DNA from: Verrucomicrobiota bacterium | GTDB taxonomy: Bacteria > Verrucomicrobiota > Verrucomicrobiia > Opitutales > Intestinicryptomonadaceae | NCBI GenBank assembly: GCA_003343565.1 | Contig: QALA01000035.1 | Location: forward strand, 1 to 57,418 | Reading direction: 5' to 3' | DNA length: 57,418 nt | In this document: positions 7,080 to 16,423 of the stretch, piece after piece | Position numbering within the stretch: the first letter of the stretch is position 1 | Layout of the letters: each line of letters starts with the position of its first letter | Made by a program: the position numbers and the translations under genes | Notes under the pieces: generated by a model | Databases searched by the model: none | What the model was told of the DNA's origin: nothing | The model's input: the letters and a program-made list of their open reading frames with translations, nothing else

Positions 7080-9182
7080 GTGGAAGACTTTGAAGAGCAG
7101 AAACTGCGCCTTCCGGAGCTTAGCGAAAAGATATTTTGCAAAAACGGCTATGCGCGCGCGCTGCCGAATTTTGAACACCGCCCCGAACAGGAGCGAATGG
7201 CCTACGCCTGCGCGCAGGCCTTTGCTGCGGACTCGGCGTTGCTGTTCGAGGCGGGAACGGGAATCGGCAAGAGCATGGCGTACCTCGTGCCGGGGATAAT
7301 AGCGGCGTCGAGATTCAACAGGCAGCTGATAGTCGCCACGCGCACGATAGCGCTCCAGCAGCAGATAATGCAGAAGGATCTGCCGAGGATACGCTCGCTG
7401 TTCGACGCGTGCGGGGAGCTAGCCGACTGCGCCGGATTCCGCGCGGCGATACTTATGGGGCGCAGCAACTACCTGTGCTCGCACAGGCTGCGCCGCGCGC
7501 TCGCAGAGCGGCGCGAACTGTTCGACACGGAGGAATCCAAAGAGCTTGACAGAATAGCCGACTGGAGCCTCAAGACCTCGACGGGATTCGCGGAGGAGCT
7601 TGACCCGCCGCCGAATCCGGACGTATGGGCGTGGGTGAACGCCGAATCGTCATCATGCACCGCGCGCAACTGCTCCGACGGGCAGTGCTTTTACCAAAAC
7701 GCGCGCCGCGCGGTCGGGGAGGCGGACGTGGTGGTACTGAACCACAGCCTTCTGTTTTCGATGATGGCGGCCGGGCTGAACGCCGAAGACCAGCCGCGCG
7801 GGATTCTCTTTCCCAACGACATGCTCGTAATGGACGAGGCGCACCTCGTGCCGGACGCCGCGACGGAATGTTTCGGAACGTCGCTTAGCAGCTTCCGCAT
7901 GGCGCGCGAACTCAAAAGAATTTACGACCCCGCAAAGAAGCGCGGGCTGATCACGCGGCAGGGATTGGCGGAGTTGCGCGACAAGCAGATCGTGCGCGAA
8001 GCCATAGACTGCGCGCGCGATTTCTTCGCCGGAATAGCGGCGAACTTTTTGGGCTCGCGCGACACCGTGCGCCTGACAGCTCCCGACTGGGCGGATTTGG
8101 AAATATGCGCCAAGCTCGACGCCCTCGCGCGCATGCTCGACTCCCTCGCCCAGAACGCCCGCACCGATTCGCTTTCTGCGGAAATCAAAGACTACAAGAG
8201 GTCGGTGGTCGGCATGAAGAACACCATTGAGGACTGCGCGTGGCTGGCCGACGACAACAGCGTCTACTGGGCGGAATTGGCGAAGGGAAAGAAGGCCGAC
8301 GGCGTCAGGCTGAACTCGGCGCCGATAGACGTGTCGCAAATCCTGCGGCGCAAAATATTCTCCCGCTCGACCGCGGCGATAATGACGAGCGCGACGCTGG
8401 CGTCGGACGGAAGCATGGACGCATTCGCCGGAAAAATCGGGGCGGAGACGGCCGAATCGTTCGTATGCAAGTCGCCGTTTGACTATCCGAAGAACATGCG
8501 CGTGCTTGTCGACACTTCCGCTCCGGAGCCCGACAAAGATTCAATGAGGCTCGACTGCGAGCCGCTTGCGCGCGCAATAGAACAGCTTGCCGCGCAAGTC
8601 TCCGGCGGCACGCTCGCGCTCTTTACCAGCCACCGCGAACTCAACAAATGCGCGGCCCTGCTCGACGAAAGCGATCTGGCAAAGGCGCGCAACATATACG
8701 TTCAGGGAAGGCTCAAGCGCGGGGCCGCCGCCGTCCGTTTCGCGCGCGACGGCAACGCCCTGCTGCTGGGAACCGACACATTTTGGACGGGAATAGACAT
8801 TCCCGGAGACGCCCTTTGCCAGGTAATAATAACCCGCCTTCCGTTCGAGAACTTCAAGCACCCTCTCGCCGAGGCGAAGATGGAGCGCGCCCAGGCCGTG
8901 GGGGAAAATCCGTTTCTTACCATATCCATTCCGAACGCCGTCACAAAATTCAGACAGGGAATCGGCAGGCTGATTCGCTCGAAAAATGACAGGGGCATCG
9001 TCGTAATTTTGGATTCAAGAATTGCGACAAAACACTACGGACTCAAGTTTACGTCGGCGCTCCCGACGCCGTTTTTTACGCGTTGCAATTCCGAAAATCT
9101 CATTGAATGCGCAAGGCAGGCCGCCGAAGAGCTCGGCATCTCGAAGCCCGCGCGGCCGCGCGAAAGCGGCGCTTTCGAGTAA
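7080..9182 (+). CDS. DinG/XPD-family ATP-dependent DNA helicase
   Basis: The 700-residue protein is a superfamily 2 helicase of the DinG/YoaA type, which unwinds 5'-tailed duplexes, D-loops and R-loops in repair. Walker A is GTGIGKS near residue 60 and the DEAH box is VMDEAHLV near 250. Between them are cysteines typical of the 4Fe-4S domain (NYLCSH, then SSSCTARNCSDGQC). Motifs V-VI are LLLGTDTFWTGIDIPGD and a late RQGIGRLIRS. The start is GTG at 7080, with GAGG a few bases upstream. The last ten codons lie inside a 104-bp segment that recurs 210 bp downstream, so the C-terminus (PRESGAFE) may be recently altered. Confidence 0.88.
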   Translation: MEDFEEQKLRLPELSEKIFCKNGYARALPNFEHRPEQERMAYACAQAFAADSALLFEAGTGIGKSMAYLVPGIIAASRFNRQLIVATRTIALQQQIMQKDLPRIRSLFDACGELADCAGFRAAILMGRSNYLCSHRLRRALAERRELFDTEESKELDRIADWSLKTSTGFAEELDPPPNPDVWAWVNAESSSCTARNCSDGQCFYQNARRAVGEADVVVLNHSLLFSMMAAGLNAEDQPRGILFPNDMLVMDEAHLVPDAATECFGTSLSSFRMARELKRIYDPAKKRGLITRQGLAELRDKQIVREAIDCARDFFAGIAANFLGSRDTVRLTAPDWADLEICAKLDALARMLDSLAQNARTDSLSAEIKDYKRSVVGMKNTIEDCAWLADDNSVYWAELAKGKKADGVRLNSAPIDVSQILRRKIFSRSTAAIMTSATLASDGSMDAFAGKIGAETAESFVCKSPFDYPKNMRVLVDTSAPEPDKDSMRLDCEPLARAIEQLAAQVSGGTLALFTSHRELNKCAALLDESDLAKARNIYVQGRLKRGAAAVRFARDGNALLLGTDTFWTGIDIPGDALCQVIITRLPFENFKHPLAEAKMERAQAVGENPFLTISIPNAVTKFRQGIGRLIRSKNDRGIVVILDSRIATKHYGLKFTSALPTPFFTRCNSENLIECARQAAEELGISKPARPRESGAFE

Positions 9183-9465
9183 GCGCGCCGGCCAATCGTC
9201 GACGCTTCCAATATTCGCAGCTTAAAACGCGAAAAACGGAAATTCGCAAAGGCGGTACGCCGCCCAGATTCAACTCAATATCAATTCCGCCCCAAATAAA
9301 TTCCGGGCGAAAAAAAACGTCCTCCATTTTGGAACCGGGACGAACGCGAAACGCGTTTCATGCGGCCGCGCGAAGGCGGCGTTTTCGAATAAACTTGCCG
9401 GCCAACCGTCGACGCTTCCAATATTCGCAACTTAAAATGTTAAAAACGGAAATTCGCGAAGGCGG
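9152..9465. repeat. 104-bp direct repeat covering the helicase gene's 3' end
   Basis: Copy 1 is 9152-9255 and copy 2 is 9362-9465, a constant offset of 210 bases. Both start with GCGGCCGCGCGAA, contain CGTCGACGCTTCCAATATTCG and end near GGCGG. Copy 1 includes the last ten codons and stop of the helicase gene (TAA at 9180-9182); copy 2 is wholly intergenic and carries TAA at the same point. The 106 bp between copies is AT-richer and holds no gene. It looks like a duplication of a gene end, now diverging. The gap 9183-9542 holds nothing else I can name. Confidence 0.8.
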
Positions 9466-9542
9466 CATTTTGTAAAAAAACGCCGCGCGTGCGCGGAGTC
9501 AAAAATGCGAAACGCACAAGGCGCTGCGAAAGAACTGCCGGC

Positions 9543-10580
9543 TTACCGGCTTGCAAGCGGCAGTTGCCCCTGCTGCGGGGAATCCGGCTTTTTTTTTGCC
9601 GTCGCGGGATTGTGGAGGTGGCGCGGAGGCTTTCCCGTCCGCTCCTCTATGGTTTGGCTCACCTCTTTGACAATCCTGTCACAAATGCGCTGGACATGCA
9701 TTTTCAGCCACATCGCGGTCGAGCTGCCGCGGGTGTAAACATTGGGGCCGTAGGCGTCTATGCGGCCGTCCTCCAAGAGCATGTCGTTTTGCTCAAATTC
9801 GGCGCGCCTGTCCGGGGTGTAAACGGCGAAGGTCTTGCCGCCGCCCCGCCTGACTACGGAAAATACGGGAACGTCGCTCGGCCCGTCGGCCACATATATC
9901 ATGTTCTTTATCGGGACGCGCCTGTCGGACTCGTTTATTCTGGCGTTCACGTCTATTGCCGGATTCTTGTTCGTGCCCTTGTTTATCTCAAAGATAAAGC
10001 GCGTCTTTATGGTGTTGTCCACCATCACCCCGATCTGCCCTATCTGGGTGGACAGCGCGGAAAAGTCGAATTCGCCCTGAAGCGAAAAGTACGGAGGAAG
10101 GGGTTCCTCTATAAATTCGCAGCCGAAAATTCCGTCAACCAGACGCGCTATTTTGCTGCCCCGAATCATCTCCGCAAGCCCAGTGCTGACGACATAGTGC
10201 TCAAGCCGTATGTCCAGCTTGGAATAATCCGGCGCCTTCGGCACGGACTTCAAATCTTCAAGCATCTCCAGTGCGCCGTCGCAAAATTCCAGCCTGCCTC
10301 CGAGCTCGCGCAACTTGGCGTTGTTCAGGCCGCGCATGTATCCGCTTTTGACGAAACTCAGAAGGTGGTTGAGATAGACCGTCTCCGGGGAAACGCGTAT
10401 GCCGCGGCCGGCGTAGATCTCCGGAAGCATGTTGACCTCACGCCAAAAGAGCTTTTCGTCCACGCCGTATTCGCTGAAAATCGGGGTCTGCATATAGCCT
10501 TTGATAAGGGTCTTGTCAAAATCCCATATGCAGGCCACTACATGCGTCTGGCTGAGCGGGGCGTCGATGTGCTTTTTCAT
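9543..10580 (-). CDS. HAD-superfamily phosphatase-like protein
   Basis: The 345-residue cytoplasmic protein carries HAD motif I as WDFDKTLIKGY near residue 20, a candidate motif II Ser-Thr in HYVVSTG, and a motif IV-like VADGPSDVP near residue 240. The Asp nucleophile and second Asp (DFD) are intact. Between motifs I and II lies a long helical cap region. The C-terminus is Pro/Gln-rich and ends unstructured. ATG 10580 was chosen; the longer frame to 10673 adds an Arg/Phe-rich stretch overlapping the divergent regulator's upstream region. HAD proteins mostly hydrolyse phosphate esters; the substrate is not evident. Similar stand-alone proteins are usually annotated simply as haloacid dehalogenase-like hydrolases. 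Confidence 0.75.
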   Translation of the reverse strand: MKKHIDAPLSQTHVVACIWDFDKTLIKGYMQTPIFSEYGVDEKLFWREVNMLPEIYAGRGIRVSPETVYLNHLLSFVKSGYMRGLNNAKLRELGGRLEFCDGALEMLEDLKSVPKAPDYSKLDIRLEHYVVSTGLAEMIRGSKIARLVDGIFGCEFIEEPLPPYFSLQGEFDFSALSTQIGQIGVMVDNTIKTRFIFEINKGTNKNPAIDVNARINESDRRVPIKNMIYVADGPSDVPVFSVVRRGGGKTFAVYTPDRRAEFEQNDMLLEDGRIDAYGPNVYTRGSSTAMWLKMHVQRICDRIVKEVSQTIEERTGKPPRHLHNPATAKKKPDSPQQGQLPLASR

Positions 10581-10708
10581 CGTGGGGCGATTCTCCACAC
10601 GCCCGGAGAAAATGCAAGTTTTAGATTCCGCGCGCCAAAAAAAACGCGCAAAAAAAATTTGTGTACTCCGCAAAAAAACCGTTTAAATATGCGAAAGAAT
10701 CGCTTGAT

Positions 10709-12367
10709 ATGGGAACGGGCAGACATTCTCGGCGCACAGATTGCGCGCGCCGTCCAAAGGCCGGCAAAACGCGCGAAAAAACTTGCGCCGACGCGGACGG
10801 ACGCGCGCGCGCGGAAGCGCCGACCGACAGGAAACTCGTCTTGTCCGTGCTGCACAAAATAAGCGCAGTTCTCGTGCGCACGCACGAAATTCCCAAGCTT
10901 CTGTCGGAGGTTCTCGACATACTGTGCACGCAAATGAGCCTTTCGCGCGGCACGGTGACGCTTCGCAACGGCGACGTCCTGCTAATCGCGGCCTCCCACG
11001 GCTTGCAGGAGGACGAAATGCGGCGCGGCTTCTACCGCATGGGCGAGGGAGTGACCGGTTCTGTGGCCAAGACCGGCCAAGCGCGCATAGTGCCCGACAT
11101 AAGCAAATCCGCCGATTTCCTAAACCGCACGCAAAGCCGCAAAATATGCTCGCGCACGGCGTTCATTTGCGTCCCCATAAGAATGGGCTCAAACCTCATA
11201 GGCACGCTGAGCATAGACAGATTCGACCCCGCGCCCGGAATGCTGGAGCGCGATTTGAAGCTCCTTGAAACCGTGGCAAACCTCATAGCCGAAGCCGTGG
11301 GCGTGATGTTCGCCCAGCGCAAGGAAAACGAAAAGCTGGCAAAGCAAAACCAGAGGCTGCGGCGCAAGCTGGAAATTCAGCTTCAGCCGAAAAATCCGAT
11401 AGGCACGAGTTCGGCGATAATAAAGACCTACGAACAGCTGCGGCGCGCGGGGGAGACTCGCAGCCACGTGCTCATACGCGGAGAATACGGAGCGGGAAAG
11501 GATTTTGCGATGCGCGCCATAGCCAACACCCCCCTGTGGCGCGGGAAGCCGGTCGAGACGCTAGACTGTTCCACGCTCCAAGACTGCGTAATAGAGGCAA
11601 AATTGTTCGGAACTCAAGGAAACGCGGCCATTCCGGGCGCGCTGGAAACTGCCGGAGACGGAATCGTCTATCTCGACGCGATGGGGCTGATAGGAAAGCC
11701 GCTCCAGCTAAAGCTTCTAAAATTCATGCGCGACGGAACGTTCAAGAGGGTGGGAGGCGACGAGGAACTGCGCGGCGCCGCCCGCATAATAGCGTCGACG
11801 TCGGGAGATTTGGAGTCGCGCGTGGGCGACGGAATCGTCAGGCAGGACTTCTATTACTTTTTCGCCGGTTCCACAATTTTTATCCCCCCACTGCGAAAAC
11901 GGCGGCGGGACATTCCCGCCCTGGCCAGACACTTCATGCGCAAGCACGCCTCCCTTCGGCAAAAGAAGGTGACCGACATTTCCGAAGGCGCAATGAACAT
12001 GCTCTGCGCATACCATTGGCCGAGCAACGTGCGCGAGCTGGAAAACTGCATGGAACGCGCCGTAATCATCGCGGCCTCCCACACAATCGCCGAAAGCGAC
12101 CTTCCTCCGTCGCTTCAGACTCCGCAATCGACAAACACCTCCAAATTCCGCAACGAAGGCTCCATAGACTTCGCAAAAATGGTGGGCGAATTCGAGCGCG
12201 ACTTGATTGTCGAGGCGCTCGCCGCCAACGGCGGCAATTCCGCCGCGGCCGCGCGTTCGCTTTCGGTTTCGCGGAGAATACTCAATTACAGGATAGAAAA
12301 GCTCGGCATCTCTCCGAAATCGTACAAGGCGCGCTCCGCAAGATCCGCGCGCGAAAGCGGCTCTTAG
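10709..12367 (+). CDS. NtrC/NifA-family regulator lacking GAFTGA and the Walker-B Glu (GAF-AAA+-HTH)
   Basis: The 552-residue protein has a GAF sensor domain (about 41-205), a short coiled coil, an AAA+ domain (about 228-465) and a Fis-type helix-turn-helix (about 495-535: GGNSAAAARSLSVSRRILNYR). Walker A is GEYGAGKD (258-265). Where activators have ESELFGHEKGAFTGA, this protein has EAKLFGTQGNAAIPGA (296-311), about six residues short, so the sigma-54-contacting loop is missing. Walker B reads IVYLDAMG (319-326), with Ala replacing the catalytic Glu. The Arg region VRQDFYY is kept. TyrR-type relatives without GAFTGA act at sigma-70 promoters; this one may likewise bind DNA without remodelling sigma-54. 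ATG 10709 is preferred over a GTG at 10661. The ligand and target are unknown. Confidence 0.85.
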   Translation: MGTGRHSRRTDCARRPKAGKTREKTCADADGRARAEAPTDRKLVLSVLHKISAVLVRTHEIPKLLSEVLDILCTQMSLSRGTVTLRNGDVLLIAASHGLQEDEMRRGFYRMGEGVTGSVAKTGQARIVPDISKSADFLNRTQSRKICSRTAFICVPIRMGSNLIGTLSIDRFDPAPGMLERDLKLLETVANLIAEAVGVMFAQRKENEKLAKQNQRLRRKLEIQLQPKNPIGTSSAIIKTYEQLRRAGETRSHVLIRGEYGAGKDFAMRAIANTPLWRGKPVETLDCSTLQDCVIEAKLFGTQGNAAIPGALETAGDGIVYLDAMGLIGKPLQLKLLKFMRDGTFKRVGGDEELRGAARIIASTSGDLESRVGDGIVRQDFYYFFAGSTIFIPPLRKRRRDIPALARHFMRKHASLRQKKVTDISEGAMNMLCAYHWPSNVRELENCMERAVIIAASHTIAESDLPPSLQTPQSTNTSKFRNEGSIDFAKMVGEFERDLIVEALAANGGNSAAAARSLSVSRRILNYRIEKLGISPKSYKARSARSARESGS

Positions 12368-13201
12368 GCGCATTGCGCTCAAAGCGGCATTCGCGCATGC
12401 GCATTGCATTTTTTGCGCGCGGCGCGTTTTCGCGCATTGCACTTTTCCAGATGGCGTTTTCGCGCATGGCGAAAAAGTTTTTCGCACGTTTTTTCGCGCT
12501 GCGCGGACTTCGGACTTCTTCCGGCTTCCGCCGCTCGCAACGCGCCCTACGCCATACTGGCCGCATATTGGCGGCGAACCAACGTCGAATGCCCCGTCGC
12601 CCGAACGCACCTTTGCGCGGACGAGCCGTTTCCCTACTGAATGGCGCCGGTATTGCCGTACCGATATTGGCGATTTTTCAAAAGCCCGACGCAAACCTCA
12701 AAATTTTCTTCGGCCGCGCGCGCATTTGCTTTACCCCTCCGTACCCGATGTATCCAATGCGCCCGATGCGCCCAATACGCGCGATGTACCCGAACGCGCG
12801 CGCAAAACTTTTCACTTCCCATTGCGCACTTTGCACCCAATGCGCGCACGGCGCAATCAAAGACTAATTTTGGAAAAAATGAAACGAACTCTGAACGCTC
12901 CGATCTGTGCGACTTCCCATCTTAAGGCAAAAAGGAGGAAAGATTAATCCAATCCGGGCGCAACGCGCCGCGGGAATTTTTTTCAGGCGGCCGATTTCCG
13001 CCAGCCGCCAACTTCCTGCGCCGCCCCGACTTCTCCCGATATTTCCGCTATACCGGAAGGCTCCGACGCGCCGCGCAGTGGCAAAAAGATTTCCGCAAAA
13101 ATTTCCCGACTCTCAAGGCATTTATATGGAGCAAATGAAATTTCTGAAAATATAAAAATATTTTCTTTATAATGCCTATTGATGCGCTACAAATTGCGGA
13201 T
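12368..13201. other. Gene-free, simple-sequence-rich stretch
   Basis: No convincing gene. 12368-12490 is dense in GCGCATT / GCGTTTTCGCGCAT repeats. 12736-12798 is a degenerate 9-bp tandem array (separate entry). The rest, to about 13150, is GC-rich without codon structure, then AT-rich just upstream of the YbaK gene (TATAAAAATATTTTC around 13150-13165), where a promoter is plausible but not definable. Confidence 0.5.
12736..12798. repeat. Degenerate 9-bp tandem repeat
   Basis: About seven units can be laid out with a 9-base period: CCTCCGTAC, CCGATGTAT, CCAATGCGC, CCGATGCGC, CCAATACGC, GCGATGTAC, CCGAACGCG. Consensus is roughly CCRATGYRC. It is intergenic. A 9-base period keeps all frames open, which explains long spurious reading frames here. 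Confidence 0.65.
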
Positions 13202-13675
13202 ATGAGCGAAAAGACCAATGTCGCCAGAATATTTGACAGTCTGGGATTGAAATACGCATTCCACACGTACGAAGGCGACGGAAGCTTGACCGCCTCGGAG
13301 GTCGCAGAACTGGTGGGCGCGGACGGCTCGCGCGTATTTAAGACGCTTGTGACGGTCGGCAAGAGCGGCAGGAATTACGTCTTTGCAATTCCCGCTCCGA
13401 ACGAACTCGACCTTAAAAAAGCCGCAAAGGCCGCCGGAGAAAAATCCGTCGAGATGCTGAAACTGAAAGATCTCCTTCCCGCGACCGGATACGTGCACGG
13501 AGGGTGTTCTCCGGTAGGAATGAAAAAGCGCTTTCCCACATTTCTGCACGAGAGCGCGCGAAATTTCGAGTCGATATTGCTAAGCGCGGGCAGAATCGGC
13601 GCGCAGGTCGAAATTTCTCCGGACGAACTCGCAAAAGCGGTAAACTATTCCTTTGCGGATTTGGTGTCGAACTGA
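13202..13675 (+). CDS. YbaK/EbsC-type aminoacyl-tRNA deacylase
   Basis: A 157-residue protein of the YbaK family, which hydrolyses mischarged aminoacyl-tRNA, typically Cys-tRNA(Pro). The fold is recognisable from the N-terminal KTNVARIFDSLGLKY segment, the conserved Lys in SRVFKTLVT, and the G-x-x-HGGCSPVGMKKRFP motif (the family's conserved GG.SP.G). The end reads LISPDELAKA-like, with an open hydrophobic tail. Start ATG 13202 (MSEKTNVAR) matches the family N-terminus; ATG 13172 would add ten residues, and neither has a strong ribosome site. It stands alone between two gene-poor stretches. Which aminoacyl-tRNA it edits cannot be read from the sequence. Confidence 0.87.
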   Translation: MSEKTNVARIFDSLGLKYAFHTYEGDGSLTASEVAELVGADGSRVFKTLVTVGKSGRNYVFAIPAPNELDLKKAAKAAGEKSVEMLKLKDLLPATGYVHGGCSPVGMKKRFPTFLHESARNFESILLSAGRIGAQVEISPDELAKAVNYSFADLVSN

Positions 13676-14224
13676 TTCCGAACCGAAGAGAAAAGTTTTG
13701 CGGCGGCTGGATTTTTCAAAGCTCAAGGCGCGAAACTAAAAAATCGGAGCGCAAAATTTTTCAAAGCGCGCGCATAAAAAAATTCATATGCGCTCGCATG
13801 CCCGAACGCAGCGTTCAAAAAACCCGCGCATTGGCCGAACGCGAAGGACAACCGGACTTTGGCGCACAAGGAAAATCCCCTCCCAAGCGGCAAACGGCGA
13901 ACATATCGACACGGCGCGCGCCGCACTCCCGTCTGCGCCGCATTCCCGCGCGCGGCACAGGCACAATCTCCCGCCGCGCGCAAAACCGCGGCCGCAAACG
14001 CGCAAATCGAAACGCCGCAACAAATCCTCCTTGTGAAAATACGGATAGCGCGGAGGCGCTTCGGAAACTTCGCCTTCCCGCCGCGAAGCTTTTAAATTGA
14101 CGAGAACGTCTTTTTTCAATTAAGAATTGCGCGCGTTGAAGGCGGGTTATTTCAAATTTGCGCATTTTAAAATTTGTACGCCGAATTTGCGCGCCGAATT
14201 TCAACGCGGATTGGGGGAAAAGAG
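13676..14224. other. Gene-free stretch upstream of the glycosidase-like gene
   Basis: GC-rich sequence with A-runs and no believable codon usage in any frame. I see no terminator with a T-tract. The final 60 bases are AT-richer (14095-14170) and precede a strong ribosome site (GGGGGAAAAG) for the gene at 14225. Confidence 0.4.
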
Positions 14225-16423
14225 ATGCCAAAAGGAATGTTAAATATTTTTGTGTCGGCATGCGCGCTGGTTGCCGGATTGCAGGCCGTCGCCCAGAGGG
14301 CGGACAAGATAGACCGCAAGGCGCTGGTAAGCCGGCACAACATAAGGCTCAACCAAGTGCGTCCGGAATCGCCGTCGCAGGTCGGCAACGGGGAGTTTGC
14401 CTACGGGTTCGACATAACCGGAATGCAGACTTTTATAAAGTTCAACACGATGGCCCACTGGGCCTGGCACAGCGAGCCTATGCCGGAGGGAATGAAGAGT
14501 GAAGCGGATTTCGAGGGGCTGGAAATAAAAGCCGACGGAAGAAAAATCCGCCTTCCAATATCGGAAAACTCCGTGCGCGGAATGTCCGAATCGTTCAGGA
14601 GGGACAATCCGAAAAACGTCACTTCGGACAGGCAAAAAAAGATGGCGGCGTACTTGGCGTCGAATCCCCATGCCGCGCCGCTCGGACGAATAGGGCTCGA
14701 CCTGTTAAAGGCGGACGGCTCCCGCCCGAAGCTGTCGGACTTCAAGCGGTACGACTGCACGCAATACATAAATCTATGGACGGGCGTCGCAGACAGCCAA
14801 TTCAAGCTCGACGGAAAAAATGTGAACGTCAAAACCCTCTGCCGCCAGGATTCGGACACGCTCGCGTTCCGGATAGCTTCGGACATACTGGGGGACGGAA
14901 GAATTAAAATAGTATTCGAGTTCCCCTACCCCTCGACCTGCGAGAGAAAAACGACGCTCGGCGACTACTCCAAGCCCAACGCGCATTCCTCGAAGGCCGA
15001 AGCCGAAAAGAGCCGCGCGACCATATCGCGCCGCGCGGACGACTTAATATACCGCCTTGAAATATCGTGGAGCGGGCCGGCCGAATTTTCCCCGGACGAA
15101 TCCAATCCGCACAAATTCTACCTGACGCCTAAATCGGACTCCGTCGAGCTGGTCTGCCGCTTTGCAAAAGGCGGCGCGGAAAAGGCGGAGCCGATGCCCA
15201 CGTTCGCGGAGTCTCTCGAAGAATGCAAAGCCGCGTGGAAAAAATATTGGGAAAGCGGCGCGGCGGTCGACTTTTCCGGCAGCATAGATCCGCGCGCGAG
15301 GGAGCTTGAGCGGCGCGCGGTGCTCTCGCAATATCTGATGAAAGTCAACGAAGCCGGAAGCCTTCCGCCGCAGGAAAGCGGCCTTGTGAACAACTCGTGG
15401 GCGGGGCGGTTCCACTACGAGATGATATGGTGGCATGTCGCCCACTTCTCGCAGTGGGGCAGGCCGGAGCTTGCCGAAAAGCAGCTTTCAATATTTCGCA
15501 AATACCTCCCCGACGCAATCGAGCGCGCAAAAGCCCAGGGCAACTCCGGCGCGCGCTGGCCGAAATGCACGGGCGACACTTTCCGCGAATGGCCGCACAT
15601 AATCCACTACTCGCTCATATGGCAGCAGCCGCACCCGATATATTTCGCCCAACAGCAATACAGAATAAATCCCTCGAAAGCCGTGCTGGAAAAATGGAAA
15701 GATGTCGTTTTCCAAACCGCGGAATTTCTCGCCGACCTCCCCGTCTTCAACGCCGCAACCGGATTTTACGACCTCCGCCCGCCGCTCACCGTGGTGTCCG
15801 AAAATACGGATCCGCTCACGACGAAAAACCCGACATTCGAGCTCGGCTACTTCCGCTACGGCCTGCGCACGGCGCTGGAATGGAAGCGCATGCTGGGCGA
15901 GCCCGCGCCGGAAAAGTGGGAGCGCGTGCTCAAAAATCTCGCGCCGCTTCCCGTCGAAAACGGACTGTACGTCCTGCACGAGGGCGTTAAAGACATGTGG
16001 ACGCGCTACGCGTACGAGCACCCCGCGCTCATAGGGGTGTACGGAATGCTTCCGGGCGACGGGGCCGACAGAAAGACCGCCAAAGACACTCTTGCCAAAG
16101 TCTCGCAGACGTGGAGGTTCGACGGCATGTGGGGGTGGGACTTCCCCATGCTCGCCATGGCCGCCGCGCGGACGGGGAACAGGGAGCTTGCCGTATCATA
16201 CCTGTCGCATCTGTCGGAAAAATTCCGCTTTGACGAGCACGCGCTGGTAAACTGGAACGGCCTAATATACTTTCCCGCAAACGGCGGATTTTTGAGCGCG
16301 CTGGCCATGCTCGCCGGCGGCTGGGACAACGCGGCGGACGGAGATTTCGACCCGGTGTTTCTCGGATTCCCAAAGGACGGAAACTGGAAGGTTCGCGCGG
16401 AGGGATTCAACAGGTACGAGTAG
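14225..16423 (+). CDS. Secreted six-hairpin glycosidase-like protein (GH65-like)
   Basis: The 732-residue protein has a signal peptide (MPKGMLNIFV... ending AVAQ, about 24 residues). A beta-rich N-terminal region (about 30-340) precedes an alpha/alpha barrel. The barrel holds SGLVNNSWAGRFHYEMIWWH near residue 395-415, ARWPKCTG, LIWQQPHPIYFA near 465, and GMWGWDFPMLAMAAARTG near 635. This pattern is typical of GH65/GH95-like hydrolases annotated in Bacteroidetes and PVC genomes; the GRFHYEM-W-H segment is the best marker. The specific sugar linkage cannot be assigned. ATG 14225 has GGGGGAAAAG upstream and begins a clean signal peptide; an earlier ATG at 14174 would not. No transporter or regulator accompanies it. 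Confidence 0.75.
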   Translation: MPKGMLNIFVSACALVAGLQAVAQRADKIDRKALVSRHNIRLNQVRPESPSQVGNGEFAYGFDITGMQTFIKFNTMAHWAWHSEPMPEGMKSEADFEGLEIKADGRKIRLPISENSVRGMSESFRRDNPKNVTSDRQKKMAAYLASNPHAAPLGRIGLDLLKADGSRPKLSDFKRYDCTQYINLWTGVADSQFKLDGKNVNVKTLCRQDSDTLAFRIASDILGDGRIKIVFEFPYPSTCERKTTLGDYSKPNAHSSKAEAEKSRATISRRADDLIYRLEISWSGPAEFSPDESNPHKFYLTPKSDSVELVCRFAKGGAEKAEPMPTFAESLEECKAAWKKYWESGAAVDFSGSIDPRARELERRAVLSQYLMKVNEAGSLPPQESGLVNNSWAGRFHYEMIWWHVAHFSQWGRPELAEKQLSIFRKYLPDAIERAKAQGNSGARWPKCTGDTFREWPHIIHYSLIWQQPHPIYFAQQQYRINPSKAVLEKWKDVVFQTAEFLADLPVFNAATGFYDLRPPLTVVSENTDPLTTKNPTFELGYFRYGLRTALEWKRMLGEPAPEKWERVLKNLAPLPVENGLYVLHEGVKDMWTRYAYEHPALIGVYGMLPGDGADRKTAKDTLAKVSQTWRFDGMWGWDFPMLAMAAARTGNRELAVSYLSHLSEKFRFDEHALVNWNGLIYFPANGGFLSALAMLAGGWDNAADGDFDPVFLGFPKDGNWKVRAEGFNRYE

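Noticed and set aside
9489..10862. Long plus-strand reading frame opposite the HAD gene
   Set aside because: It is antisense to a gene with intact HAD motifs and translates into Arg/Ala/Val-rich sequence without recognisable motifs.
11536..12867. 443-codon frame overlapping the NtrC-family gene and the gap
   Set aside because: It is the shifted frame of the regulator gene extended by 9-bp repeats that keep all frames open.
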